Assembly (NCBI GenBank): GCA_023409265.1
Contig: JAEYHZ010000028.1
Location: 1-54,017, forward strand
DNA length: 54,017 nucleotides
Reading direction: 5' to 3'
DNA from: Bacillota bacterium
Lineage (GTDB): Bacteria > Bacillota > Clostridia > Acetivibrionales > DSM-1351
The notes under the pieces are model-generated. The model had not been told where the DNA came from. It made no database searches and worked only from the letters and a program-made list of their open reading frames with translations. Positions 39,145-48,308 of the stretch are shown piece after piece (position 1 is the first letter of the stretch; each line of letters begins with the position of its first letter). The translations under genes were made by a program, and so were the position numbers.

Positions 39145-40950
39145 ATGGCAGCAAATAAGGCATTACCAAAGAGACAGGACATTGACCCGAAGTTCAAATG
39201 GAAGCTTGAGGACATTTATAGTGATGTTAACCTGTGGGAGCAGGATTTTAAAAAGGTTAAAGAGTTGGCAAGTCAAATACAGGGACTTCAGGGAAGACTT
39301 GCCGAGGGTGCTCAAACACTTCTCGAGTGCTTTAAAAAGAGTGATGAAGTATTGTCATTAAATGATAAGGTTTTTGTCTTCGCAAGAATGAAGAGGGATG
39401 AAAATAACGGGGATTCTACTTATCAGGCTTTAACAGACAGAGCATCTTCACTTGCCACCGAGGTGTATGCGGCTATTTCATTCATTGTTCCCGAAATGCT
39501 TTCTATACCCGAGGACAAACTAATGGGATACGCAAATGAAAATAAGGAACTTTCCGCTTATTTATTCATGATCAAGGAAAATTTGAGGCAGAAGGACCAT
39601 GTTCTGTCTGAAAAGGAAGAGCAGATACTGGCTATGTCTTCTGAGATATCGGATATTGCCGGAGATGTTTTTACAATGTTTAATAATGCTGACATCAAAT
39701 TCCCCTACATAAAGAATGAGGAGGGGGAAGAGGTTGAGGTTACAAAGGGTAGATATATCGCCTTCCTTGAAAGCAAGGATCGAAGGGTTAGAAAGGATGC
39801 ATTTGAAGCTGTATACAGTTCATATAAAAAGATGAGAAATACTCTGGCTACATCTCTTACAGGTAATGTAAAGAAGAACAGATTTTATTCACAGGTAAGA
39901 AAGTACCCTTCAGCACTGGTAGCCTCTCTTGACAATGACAATATTTCTGTTGATGTCTACAACACTCTTATTGATACAGTAAATAAAAACCTTCATTTAC
40001 TGGACAGATATCTGAAGCTGCGCAAAAAGGTTTTGAAGCTGGATGAGCTTCATATGTACGATCTCTATGTTCCAATGGTAGAGGAGTTTGACAAGAAAAT
40101 ACCCTATGAAGAGGCAAAGAAAATTGTCGCTGAAGGTCTAAAACCGTTGGGGGAAGAGTACGTGGGTTACCTGGAAAAGGGTATGAATTCGGCCTGGATA
40201 GATGTCTATGAGAATGAAGGAAAGACCAGCGGAGCATACGCATGGGGCTCCTACAAGACTCATCCATATGTCCTGCTGAATTATCAGGACACCATAAACG
40301 ATGTATTTACACTTGCACATGAGATGGGTCACGCACTGCATTCATACTATACAAATATGACTCAGCCATATGTGTACTCAGAATACAAGATATTTGTTGC
40401 TGAAGTTGCATCAACTGTAAATGAATCGCTGTTAATGAGATACTTGCTGCCCAGGGCTTCAAGCAAACAGGAAAAAGCATATCTTCTCAATCACTATCTC
40501 GAGGAGTTCAGAGGAACAGTTTTCAGACAGGTTATGTTTGCTGAATTTGAAAAGATGATACACGAAAAGGTTGAACAAGGGGATGCATTGAATGCCCAGG
40601 AATTGTGCGACATGTATTATGGGCTGAACAAGAAGTATTTTGGTGAAGAAGTTACGGTTGATGAGGATATTGCAATGGAGTGGTCGAGAATACCTCACTT
40701 CTACAGCAGCTTCTATGTTTACAAATATGCTACCGGCTTCTCCTCTGCAACAGCAATAGCTGAGAAGATACTTACAGAAGGAAAACCTGCAGTTGATAAA
40801 TATATTGAGTTCCTGAAGAGCGGGGGCTCCAATTATCCGCTGGAACTGCTCAAAATCGCAGGCGTAGATTTGTCAACACCACGGCCTATTCAGGATGCTC
40901 TGAATGTATTTGAAAAAACCCTGGATGAGCTTGAAGAACTGTTGGGCTAA
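39145..40950 (+). CDS. pepF: Oligoendopeptidase F
   Basis: A 601-residue M3B zinc metallopeptidase that cleaves short cytoplasmic peptides. The zinc motif HEMGH is at residues 392-396, with the third ligand Glu downstream in FVAEVASTVNE. Family segments FKWKLEDIYSD at the start and YSSFYVYKYATGFSSA near the end are present. Full length. The ATG has CGGAGG upstream. The aminopeptidase gene follows 38 bases later, so the two likely act together in peptide turnover. Confidence 0.96.
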   Translation: MAANKALPKRQDIDPKFKWKLEDIYSDVNLWEQDFKKVKELASQIQGLQGRLAEGAQTLLECFKKSDEVLSLNDKVFVFARMKRDENNGDSTYQALTDRASSLATEVYAAISFIVPEMLSIPEDKLMGYANENKELSAYLFMIKENLRQKDHVLSEKEEQILAMSSEISDIAGDVFTMFNNADIKFPYIKNEEGEEVEVTKGRYIAFLESKDRRVRKDAFEAVYSSYKKMRNTLATSLTGNVKKNRFYSQVRKYPSALVASLDNDNISVDVYNTLIDTVNKNLHLLDRYLKLRKKVLKLDELHMYDLYVPMVEEFDKKIPYEEAKKIVAEGLKPLGEEYVGYLEKGMNSAWIDVYENEGKTSGAYAWGSYKTHPYVLLNYQDTINDVFTLAHEMGHALHSYYTNMTQPYVYSEYKIFVAEVASTVNESLLMRYLLPRASSKQEKAYLLNHYLEEFRGTVFRQVMFAEFEKMIHEKVEQGDALNAQELCDMYYGLNKKYFGEEVTVDEDIAMEWSRIPHFYSSFYVYKYATGFSSATAIAEKILTEGKPAVDKYIEFLKSGGSNYPLELLKIAGVDLSTPRPIQDALNVFEKTLDELEELLG

Positions 40951-40988
40951 CTTAATAATAATTAATAAAACCTTTGGAGGAAATGATT

Positions 40989-42104
40989 ATGAAGGATTCA
41001 AGAATAGAAAAACTTGCATGGAATTTAATAAATTACTCATGTGAACTTAAAGCAGGAGAAAAAATTCTTATTGAAAATATAGGTAATGAGGTGCCATTGA
41101 CAAGAGCCTTGATACGAGAGGCTTATAAAGTGGGAGGAATACCATATCTCACAATAAAAAATCCCGAGCTGGAGAGAGTACTGCTGGAACAGTGTACCGA
41201 AGAACAGATGAAGGATATGGCCCGCTACGAGCTTGACCGCATGAAGGATATGGATGCATATATCGGGATAAGGTCAGGTGACAATATCAGTGAAAAGGGA
41301 ACTGTTCCATCAGATAAAATGAAAATTTATATGTCCCTGTTTAACAAGCCTGTTCATTCCGAACAAAGGGTAAACCACACAAAATGGGTGGTTATGAGAT
41401 ACCCGAGTCATTCTATGGCACAGCTGGCAAACATGCCTACAGAATACTTTGAGGATTTTTATTTCAACGTTTGTAATTTGGATTACAGGAGGATGTCTAC
41501 TGCCATGGATCCTCTGGTAAAAATGATGGAGACAACAGATAGAGTGAGAATTACAGGTAAGGGTACAGACTTATCCTTCTCTATCAAGGGAATACCAGCA
41601 ATAAAATGTGACGGAAAAATGAACATTCCTGATGGGGAAGTATATACGGCTCCGGTGAAGGATTCGGTTAATGGCGTTATAACCTATAACTGTCCGGCTG
41701 TATATCAGGGAGTTACTTTTGAGAACATTTGCTTTGAGTTTAAGGATGGAAAGATTATTAAAGCTACAGCCAACAATACCGAACGTATAAATGAGATACT
41801 TGATACTGATGAGGCTGCAAGATATGTAGGTGAATTTGCAATTGGAGTTAACCCCTTCATTGATACTCCGATGAAAGATACTCTTTTTGATGAAAAGATA
41901 AGAGGCAGTATCCACTTTACACCCGGAAGCTGCTATGATGATGCACCTAATGGCAACAAATCTTCAATACACTGGGATCTGGTATTCATTCAGAGACCTG
42001 AATACGGTGGAGGAGAAATCTGGTTTGACGATAAGCTCATCAGAAAGGATGGCAGCTTTGTTGCAGAAGAACTGAAGGGGCTGAATCCGGAAAATTTGAA
42101 GTAA
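40989..42104 (+). CDS. M29-family aminopeptidase
   Basis: A 371-residue thermophilic-type (AmpS/PepS) metallo-aminopeptidase. Metal ligands are seen in conserved acidic and His segments: IPDGEVYTAP, FEFKDGKI, DEAARYVGEFAIGVNP and GSCYDDAPNGNKSSIHWDLVF. It releases N-terminal residues from peptides, following PepF upstream. The ATG at 40989 is favoured because GGAGG lies eight bases before it. Confidence 0.92.
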   Translation: MKDSRIEKLAWNLINYSCELKAGEKILIENIGNEVPLTRALIREAYKVGGIPYLTIKNPELERVLLEQCTEEQMKDMARYELDRMKDMDAYIGIRSGDNISEKGTVPSDKMKIYMSLFNKPVHSEQRVNHTKWVVMRYPSHSMAQLANMPTEYFEDFYFNVCNLDYRRMSTAMDPLVKMMETTDRVRITGKGTDLSFSIKGIPAIKCDGKMNIPDGEVYTAPVKDSVNGVITYNCPAVYQGVTFENICFEFKDGKIIKATANNTERINEILDTDEAARYVGEFAIGVNPFIDTPMKDTLFDEKIRGSIHFTPGSCYDDAPNGNKSSIHWDLVFIQRPEYGGGEIWFDDKLIRKDGSFVAEELKGLNPENLK

Positions 42105-42117
42105 CTGGTTGCCGGCT

Positions 42118-42145
42118 GCTATATTAAATCAAAATTTAATATAGC
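42118..42145. repeat. Inverted repeat after the aminopeptidase gene
   Basis: GCTATATTAAAT pairs perfectly with ATTTAATATAGC across a 4-base loop. It may help end transcription together with the next hairpin. Confidence 0.6.
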
Positions 42146-42187
42146 GTTGGTATTTTTGTACAGAGTATATCAGTGTTTCACAAACCA

Positions 42188-42232
42188 AAACGGCAGGTAT
42201 AAGTGTTTATAAACTTTTATCTGCCGTTTTTC
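42188..42232. terminator. Terminator between converging genes
   Basis: AAACGGCAG pairs with CTGCCGTTT, followed by TT; the intervening 24 bases can also pair imperfectly. It probably serves the aminopeptidase gene and perhaps the helicase gene from the other side. Confidence 0.75.
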
Positions 42233-42373
42233 ACATTATTAGTAAGAAACATACTGTATCTGTATTTCCCAACACATCACCAGTGATATCTCCTACCAGA
42301 TGGTTTTAATATCAACATCCGTTCTTCTTTAACGCTGAGCATACGCTAAAGTATTTACAGCAAAAACACTTAT

Positions 42374-45300
42374 TTACATCTCGAATAATTCGGTCAGCTC
42401 CTGCTGTGTCATCTTGGTAAGGAGTGTTTCCCCGGATTGGATCACCGCATCTACAAGCTGTTTTTTCCTATCCTTAAGGTTCAATATTTTCCCTTCAATT
42501 GTACCGTGGGTTACCAGCTTCATTACGTGAACCGTCTTGGTCTGGCCTATCCTGTAGGCCCGGTCTGTTGCCTGGTCCTCCACAGCAGGATTCCACCAGG
42601 GGTCGTAATGGATGACTGTATCGGCACCTGTGAGGTTTAGGCCGGTACCGCCCGACTTGAGAGATAACAGAAATATACTGCCTTCTCCATTGTTAAAGCT
42701 GCGTACCAGTTTCATTCTTTCGTCTGCGGGAGTTGCTCCGTCCAGGTAGAGATAGTTTATTCCGGTTTCATCAAGCCAGGCCCTTATGATGGACAGCATG
42801 GCGGTAAACTGGGAGAAGAGCAGTATTCTGTGGCCGGCAGTCAGTGAATCCTCAACAACCTCTCTCAACAACTGAAGCTTACCGCTGTCACCCTCATAGT
42901 TTTCTACAAACAGCGAGGGGTGACAGCACAGCTGACGCAGCCGGGTAAGGACGGAGAGAACTTTGATCTGGCTTTTTTCAAAGCCTTTCTCTCTGATTTC
43001 ACTGAACAACTCTCCCTTTGCCTGCTCCAGATACGCAACATAAAGCTTCTTCTGCTCCTGTGTAAGCTCAGCTTCAATAACGTGCTCAATCTTTTCAGGC
43101 AGCTCCTTTAAAACGTCCTGTTTTAATCTTCTCAGAATAAACGGTCGGATTTGTTTGCCCAGGCTTACAAGGGTGGCGCTGTCTCCTTTTGAAATAGGGC
43201 TCTCGTATCTCTCAACAAATTTTGAATGGGAACGCAGATAGCCCGGCAGTATGAAATCGAATACCGACCAGAGCTCGGATAGGTTATTCTCCATTGGAGT
43301 TCCAGTCAGTGCCAGACGATGCCGGGAGGATATCTGTTTTACCGCCCTTGAGGCCTGTGAAAGAGGATTCTTGATATGCTGTGCTTCATCAAGAATGCAG
43401 TACCTGAAGTTATAGTCCTTATAATCATCAATATCTCTTCTGATAAGTGCGTAGGAGGTAATAATCAGGTCGGTACTTACGCCTGCTTTAATTAATTCCT
43501 GACGCTCGGGCTTGCTTCCCACAACAGCAGTAAGAGTCATCCCAGGTGCAAATTTATGAACCTCGGAACACCAGTTGTAAATTAGTGATGTAGGAACAAT
43601 AACAATAGAGGGACAGCAGCCTGACACCTGTTTTTCATACTCTAAAAGGGCTATAACCTGAAGAGTTTTTCCCAACCCCATATCATCGGCCAAAATTCCA
43701 CCCAGACCATAGTGCGACAGGGTTTTCATCCATTTAAAACCAAGTTTCTGATAGTCCCTCAAGGTTCCCTTTATACTCTTGGGTATCTTGTATTCTGTTT
43801 CGGCAGGGTCCTGAATATCATGAATCAAATCCTTCAAGGCTGTGTTTCGCTCGAAGAATTTCATGCCGCTTTCCTTAAGAATATTATCAATGTAGAGCGC
43901 TCTATATTTAGGTATTTGAATAAATTCTCCCGCAATATCCTGTGAGGTCAGCTCCAATTGATCAATAATCTCAGCAATATTCAGAAGACTTTCCGATTCC
44001 AGAGGAAGAAAAGCTCCGTCCTTTAATCGGAAGTACTTTTTCTTCTGCTTTAAACTGTCAAAAATGCTGGCCAGTTCGTCACGGTCAACCCCTTCAATAT
44101 TGAAATTGAATTCAAGAAAGCCATTTATACTGTTCAGCCTCAGAAAGCCCGAGAAAGAGGGCTGCCTTTTAAAGCTCATGGCTTTAAAACTATCAGAATA
44201 GAACACCTGAGCATATTCCTGAAGCCTGGGTATTACGTAATTTACAAAGTCAAATATTTTTTCTTCTTCATCAAGGTATATTTTATTACCGCTAACCTTA
44301 CAATCGGTTTCGGCAAGGATGTCCAGAACATTTCCTTCGCCTTCGGGGTTTCTTATCAAAATCTTGTCAAAAGAAGGTTTATCTCTGTCAGCCGAAAAAG
44401 GATTTATAATTCTGTCACCATATTTAAACCTTACATCTGCAGTTATAATATCTTCAAATCTGTCAAGGTAAATTTCAGGTTCAAACTCAGGTCTCTCTAC
44501 AAGAGCCTGAAGGTCCTCGTCTATGTACACCTGACCTGTTTTCTCTATAAAGGGAAGTATTTCTGTAAAAAATCTCTCTTTATCATGATCAAGGAAGCTT
44601 ATTTTATTTTGCTTTTCTTTCTGGATATATTGAATAAAGGGTTTCAAGTAGTCTTTCTGATGCTGTGATACCCTACGAATCTCATTTTGGTACAGGAAAT
44701 ATTCACAATCTGAAGTAACCATATGAATGGGGTGTTTTGTGTCGATATTCAGATCAACGGTACTTGCATTCCGGGTTAATGTAAAATCAACGGGAATATC
44801 TTTTACAGCAATCGAAACATTTTCAATAGACTGACCATCCAGGTTCACGTTAAAGAGTAAAGGCTGCAATAGCTCCAGTATTCTCTTAAGTGCAGCATCG
44901 GATAAAAATATATCCTTGTCTCTGAAAACACTTTGCTTCTTCATATCACCGGTTAAGTAATCAATCAGGTTTTCATTCTGCCACATTTCACTTAAGTAGG
45001 AGATAATTTCTTCATCATGATCTGAGAAAGTATGAATGGAGGGATCCAGGGAAAAGCCCTTACCGTAAACCAACTCTTTGTTATTCTTCAGGCAGTCAAG
45101 AAGTTCTCCCACATTTCTGACAATATAGAACCTGTCGGTACCTATTCGCAGATTAAGAACGGCAGAAGGTCCTCTTTTTATATATGCAGCCTTTGTTTTC
45201 AGCAGTTCAAGACTGTATTCAACCTTAACTGTAGTTTTCATACCTGAAGTTTTACTATTAAAGAACTCAAATATTTCTTTAACGGCTTTTTTCTGTGTTG

Positions 45301-45607
45301 CAGAATTAAAGAAGCCCTGTTCATCTTTTGACTTAATGAGAAATAAAACTGCAGCTATGTGTTTACAGCAGCTTTCGGTTTTTGAATTGTCGGGGCAGCT
45401 GCAGGAGTAGCTTTTAATACGGCCCTCTTTTCCGAATTGTATCTGAACATTATATGGACGTGTACCTACTACGGTCGCATCAAAAAGCAGCAGTTCTTCA
45501 TTAAAGGATACTGATTTGATTCTGTTGGAATTATAATACTCCATACCTTTCTTAAACTTCAATGGTGTTGAGAGGTAGTAAATACTGTCTTTTGAAATCT
45601 GAAACAT
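42374..45607 (-). CDS. SNF2-family DNA helicase/ATPase with SWIM zinc finger
   Basis: A 1077-residue protein. A SWIM zinc finger lies near residues 68-90 (CSCPD...CCKH), followed by an SNF2-associated region, and a Swi2/Snf2 motor in the C-terminal half: Walker A DDMGLGKT around residue 645, Walker B-like DEAQ in CILDEAQHIKN, motif III LTGTPMENN and motif VI DRAYRIGQ. Such proteins translocate on double-stranded DNA and act in chromatin-like remodelling or RNA polymerase recycling; their clostridial role is unknown. The ATG follows GGAGTG. It is a lone gene on the minus strand. Confidence 0.93.
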   Translation of the reverse strand: MFQISKDSIYYLSTPLKFKKGMEYYNSNRIKSVSFNEELLLFDATVVGTRPYNVQIQFGKEGRIKSYSCSCPDNSKTESCCKHIAAVLFLIKSKDEQGFFNSATQKKAVKEIFEFFNSKTSGMKTTVKVEYSLELLKTKAAYIKRGPSAVLNLRIGTDRFYIVRNVGELLDCLKNNKELVYGKGFSLDPSIHTFSDHDEEIISYLSEMWQNENLIDYLTGDMKKQSVFRDKDIFLSDAALKRILELLQPLLFNVNLDGQSIENVSIAVKDIPVDFTLTRNASTVDLNIDTKHPIHMVTSDCEYFLYQNEIRRVSQHQKDYLKPFIQYIQKEKQNKISFLDHDKERFFTEILPFIEKTGQVYIDEDLQALVERPEFEPEIYLDRFEDIITADVRFKYGDRIINPFSADRDKPSFDKILIRNPEGEGNVLDILAETDCKVSGNKIYLDEEEKIFDFVNYVIPRLQEYAQVFYSDSFKAMSFKRQPSFSGFLRLNSINGFLEFNFNIEGVDRDELASIFDSLKQKKKYFRLKDGAFLPLESESLLNIAEIIDQLELTSQDIAGEFIQIPKYRALYIDNILKESGMKFFERNTALKDLIHDIQDPAETEYKIPKSIKGTLRDYQKLGFKWMKTLSHYGLGGILADDMGLGKTLQVIALLEYEKQVSGCCPSIVIVPTSLIYNWCSEVHKFAPGMTLTAVVGSKPERQELIKAGVSTDLIITSYALIRRDIDDYKDYNFRYCILDEAQHIKNPLSQASRAVKQISSRHRLALTGTPMENNLSELWSVFDFILPGYLRSHSKFVERYESPISKGDSATLVSLGKQIRPFILRRLKQDVLKELPEKIEHVIEAELTQEQKKLYVAYLEQAKGELFSEIREKGFEKSQIKVLSVLTRLRQLCCHPSLFVENYEGDSGKLQLLREVVEDSLTAGHRILLFSQFTAMLSIIRAWLDETGINYLYLDGATPADERMKLVRSFNNGEGSIFLLSLKSGGTGLNLTGADTVIHYDPWWNPAVEDQATDRAYRIGQTKTVHVMKLVTHGTIEGKILNLKDRKKQLVDAVIQSGETLLTKMTQQELTELFEM

Positions 45608-45787
45608 TAATACACTCCATAGTCAATATTTCAGGAACAGTTAAATAATAAATTCCGATTCTAAAGCGGATATTTTTCAACTTTCGGAATTTATTATTCA
45701 ACTATTCCTTAGCCTATCATTTTATACGCCTCAGTTCAAAGGAAATTTTCCGATTGTAGGAAAATTTCTTTACATCAGTGGCGTTTC

Positions 45788-45826
45788 AACGAGGTAAAGG
45801 TCACCAGGGGTTACCTTTACCTCGTT
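45788..45826. terminator. Hairpin after the agrC-like gene
   Basis: A 14-bp perfect stem (45788-45801 with 45813-45826) and an 11-base loop, without a T run. It lies between the kinase gene end and the helicase gene start. The remainder of 45608-45940 shows nothing I can name. Confidence 0.6.
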
Positions 45827-45940
45827 ATTATAACCAATTTTCAAGGTAATTACCATTATTGAAAGCAATAACGGACTAAGGACTGTAAGCTGAAGAAAAA
45901 TACGGTTTTAATGAAGAAAAATTGACTATGGACTGCGATA

Positions 45941-47275
45941 TTATACTACAGCTTTCTGCTGTACCATCCTGAAAGTGAAGAGAAATTCTGTTATCTCTTC
46001 CGAGCTATTGACAGACAGGACACCACCACAACGCATTAATTCATTACTGACAATGCTTAGTCCAAAACCTCTGGTTTTTGAGGCATTATCCTTGGTAGAG
46101 TAACCGGCATTAAAAATTTTCTTCATATCCTGTTCAGGAATTTTTGGTCCGTTATTTGAGATGGAGAGCATATATTTATTATCCTTGCTAAAAGCCTTAA
46201 CCTTGACAAACTTATTTTCTCTGTCAAAATTCACGAGGGATTCAATTGCATTTTCTATAATATTTGATATTACAGTTACAGCAGCATCCTCATCGATACC
46301 TGCAGTGGGAAGAGGTTCTTCAAAATCAGCGGAAATCTCTATACCTTTACCAAGAGCATTGTTGAATTTGACGTTGATAATTGCATCTACAAAATCGTTC
46401 CCTGAATTAATACCTATGTTTTTTGTCAGGCTGTTATTTGCATAATTATTTATATAATGTCTGATCCTTTCGCTCATATCCTGTTTGTTCAGAGTACACA
46501 GGCCGTAGATAGTATTCAGGTGATTCTTATATTCATGGCGCTCTTTTGCTACCAATTCATTAAATTCAATAAGCTGCTGTATGTTTTCTTTCTTAAAATC
46601 ATTTGCATATTGAAGCAATTCCAGCTTGGAACCCTCACGGAAGGCGAAACCCAGTGATAGTATCAAAAGAATGTAAATGGTAAAAGAAAAAATATTATAC
46701 ATAATATGATTTTCTGATACTCCTGTGATATAAACATTTATAGCCACCATAAAAAACAAAACTGTAGAGATAATGATAAGAATTTGTTTATATTGAGACT
46801 GCTTGACATTATTTTCATTCAGCCATGCAATATTTATATTAAGTCTATATATAACCACAACTGCTCCAAGTTCAAGCACTTTAGCCATAATGCTGCATAC
46901 AAACATAAAAAAATCATTATTAACCAAATCGTTTATTGAAATCTGAAAAATAATCATTACCAGCACAGACAGGGAATATTCAATGACTGATATTATAATT
47001 AAAACTAAAAAACCTTTTATTGAACTTCTCAGTAGTTTTCCGCTGAATAAATAATTTAGAATAAGGCATGTAAGCAAAAGAACAGGAATGGTTTGAAAGC
47101 CATTTGGAAGGAATAAAGTTAACCAATAGGTATAAATAGTATATATGAATATAAACCCAAGAACTCTTAAGCGGTTATTGGTCAGAAATTCTTTTCGGTT
47201 TGAAATAGCCGCAAAACCCGTTATAAATATTAAGCCTTCCAAAGCGGTGAAAAAAACTTCGGCAACCTGGTACAT
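45941..47275 (-). CDS. agrC: AgrC-like sensor histidine kinase
   Basis: A 444-residue membrane kinase of the quorum-sensing (HPK10) type. About six or seven N-terminal helices form the sensor. The phosphorylated histidine is near residue 247 in RHEYKNHLN, and the GHKL ATPase motifs are N box NIIENAIESL, G1 ISNNGPKIP, and G2 TRGFGLSIV. The start at 47275 lies six bases after AGGAGG; the frame upstream to 47413 passes through a terminator and the autoinducer gene and is not real. No AgrA-type response regulator is encoded in this window. Confidence 0.92.
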   Translation of the reverse strand: MYQVAEVFFTALEGLIFITGFAAISNRKEFLTNNRLRVLGFIFIYTIYTYWLTLFLPNGFQTIPVLLLTCLILNYLFSGKLLRSSIKGFLVLIIISVIEYSLSVLVMIIFQISINDLVNNDFFMFVCSIMAKVLELGAVVVIYRLNINIAWLNENNVKQSQYKQILIIISTVLFFMVAINVYITGVSENHIMYNIFSFTIYILLILSLGFAFREGSKLELLQYANDFKKENIQQLIEFNELVAKERHEYKNHLNTIYGLCTLNKQDMSERIRHYINNYANNSLTKNIGINSGNDFVDAIINVKFNNALGKGIEISADFEEPLPTAGIDEDAAVTVISNIIENAIESLVNFDRENKFVKVKAFSKDNKYMLSISNNGPKIPEQDMKKIFNAGYSTKDNASKTRGFGLSIVSNELMRCGGVLSVNSSEEITEFLFTFRMVQQKAVV

Positions 47276-47302
47276 AACACTCCTCCTGATATAAGCAAAC
47301 AG

Positions 47303-47350
47303 AAAACCCGTAAATACTATACAAATAATGTACATGTATTTACGGGTTTT
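47303..47350 (-). terminator. Strong terminator/attenuator between agrD and agrC
   Basis: A 15-bp perfect stem (47303-47317 with 47336-47350) and an 18-base loop, with a T-rich tail on the minus strand. It lies 15 bases before the kinase ribosome site, so most transcripts from agrBD should stop here. Confidence 0.78.
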
Positions 47351-47384
47351 TGCAACTACCAATAATACATTTTTGCATACCTTA

Positions 47385-47495
47385 TTATTCTTCAGGTTCA
47401 TAGAATAAAACAAGTTTAGTTACACCGACAACTGCAAATAATCCGGAAATTACTAAAGAGCATAACCCAATTGACTTTAATAAATACTTTTTCAA
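47385..47495 (-). CDS. agrD: AgrD-like autoinducer peptide precursor
   Basis: A 36-residue peptide starting MKKYLLKSIGL and ending TKLVLFYEPEE. A cationic, hydrophobic N-terminal helix is followed by a short hydrophobic stretch and a YEPEE tail like the Gln/Glu-Pro-Glu tail of clostridial AgrD. TTG start, with AGAGGAG nine bases upstream. It lies between agrB and the kinase gene. Unusual: no Cys or Ser is found at the position that would close the thiolactone or lactone ring (Lys or Leu stands there; the nearest nucleophile is Thr26), and the tail is much shorter than usual. The gene call rests on context, ribosome site and peptide design. Confidence 0.78.
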   Translation of the reverse strand: MKKYLLKSIGLCSLVISGLFAVVGVTKLVLFYEPEE

Positions 47496-47600
47496 AAGAA
47501 TCACTCCTCTAATAGTTTTATTTACTTTAATAATCTCTCTTTTTTCAACAAAAGTCAACATATTTCACGATAATTTTTGAAGGGATTACCTTGGTCAGGT

Positions 47601-48152
47601 TTACTTTTTTACTGCAAGTGAATATACTGCCTGAAGATAGATCAAAATTACTGATATAAAAACATATTGATGAGGCAATATATAATAATCAAGTGCTAAT
47701 AAACCAGCTGTTATAAGAAGTACAGATATTTTTATAACAGTATAATTCTTTGCTTCCTTATTTTTTCTTGCAGGTGAGATTACGGCTCCAAAAACCGGAA
47801 GAAGGATTATCAGGGCTATTACTGCATTGGAAGGAAGTATATCCAACCTGCCGACAGTTACACCTGTTAACATCATCAAAAAGGATATCAATATGCATAC
47901 AAACTCATTTTTGGCATGAAAGCCCCCTACAAATGGGCGTAACAGCAATGTACATCCAAACACCAGAAGGAATTCCCTGGTTTCAGAAAATAAAGAAAAG
48001 ATTATTAGTAAAAGGATAAATTTATATAAGTCTGAAAAAAAACATACCAGTCCATATCTTATTTTCTTAGCGTCTGCTTCAGAGTATTGCTCATTGCCTA
48101 TAACTGCGTCGGCTACCTTATCGGCGATTTTTCTATAGAAGGTAATCTCCAT
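47601..48152 (-). CDS. agrB: AgrB-family peptide-processing membrane protease
   Basis: A 183-residue membrane protein with about five or six helices. The catalytic His79 and Cys86 lie in RPFVGGFHAKNEFVC, the same seven-residue spacing as S. aureus AgrB. AgrB removes the C-terminal tail of AgrD and helps ring closure and export. The start at 48152 follows AGGGGGA; the longer in-frame start at 48254 lies within the promoter. First gene of agrBD(C). Cysteine-protease action on a peptide lacking a ring residue would be unusual. Confidence 0.93.
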   Translation of the reverse strand: MEITFYRKIADKVADAVIGNEQYSEADAKKIRYGLVCFFSDLYKFILLLIIFSLFSETREFLLVFGCTLLLRPFVGGFHAKNEFVCILISFLMMLTGVTVGRLDILPSNAVIALIILLPVFGAVISPARKNKEAKNYTVIKISVLLITAGLLALDYYILPHQYVFISVILIYLQAVYSLAVKK

Positions 48153-48224
48153 AGTCCCCCTGCCTTTCAGTCCAATAAAATTAATGTAAACAACATGCTC
48201 AAACACAGATATCTTCTTTATTTT

Positions 48225-48254
48225 ATTATACATAATGAGTCCTGATAAATGCAA
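48225..48254 (-). promoter_or_regulatory. Probable agrBD promoter
   Basis: On the minus strand, TTGCAT (48249-48254) and TATAAT (48225-48230) lie 18 bases apart. Transcription would begin about 70 bases before agrB. I see no clear AgrA direct repeats upstream. Confidence 0.5.
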
Positions 48255-48308
48255 AAAGAAATAGTATACATATATCAGCGTTTAGCAGCTCCTGGTTAAA
48301 TACATTTC

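Noticed and set aside
47276..47413. N-terminal extension of the agrC-like kinase
   Set aside because: It runs through a perfect terminator and part of the agrD gene; AGGAGG marks the start at 47275.
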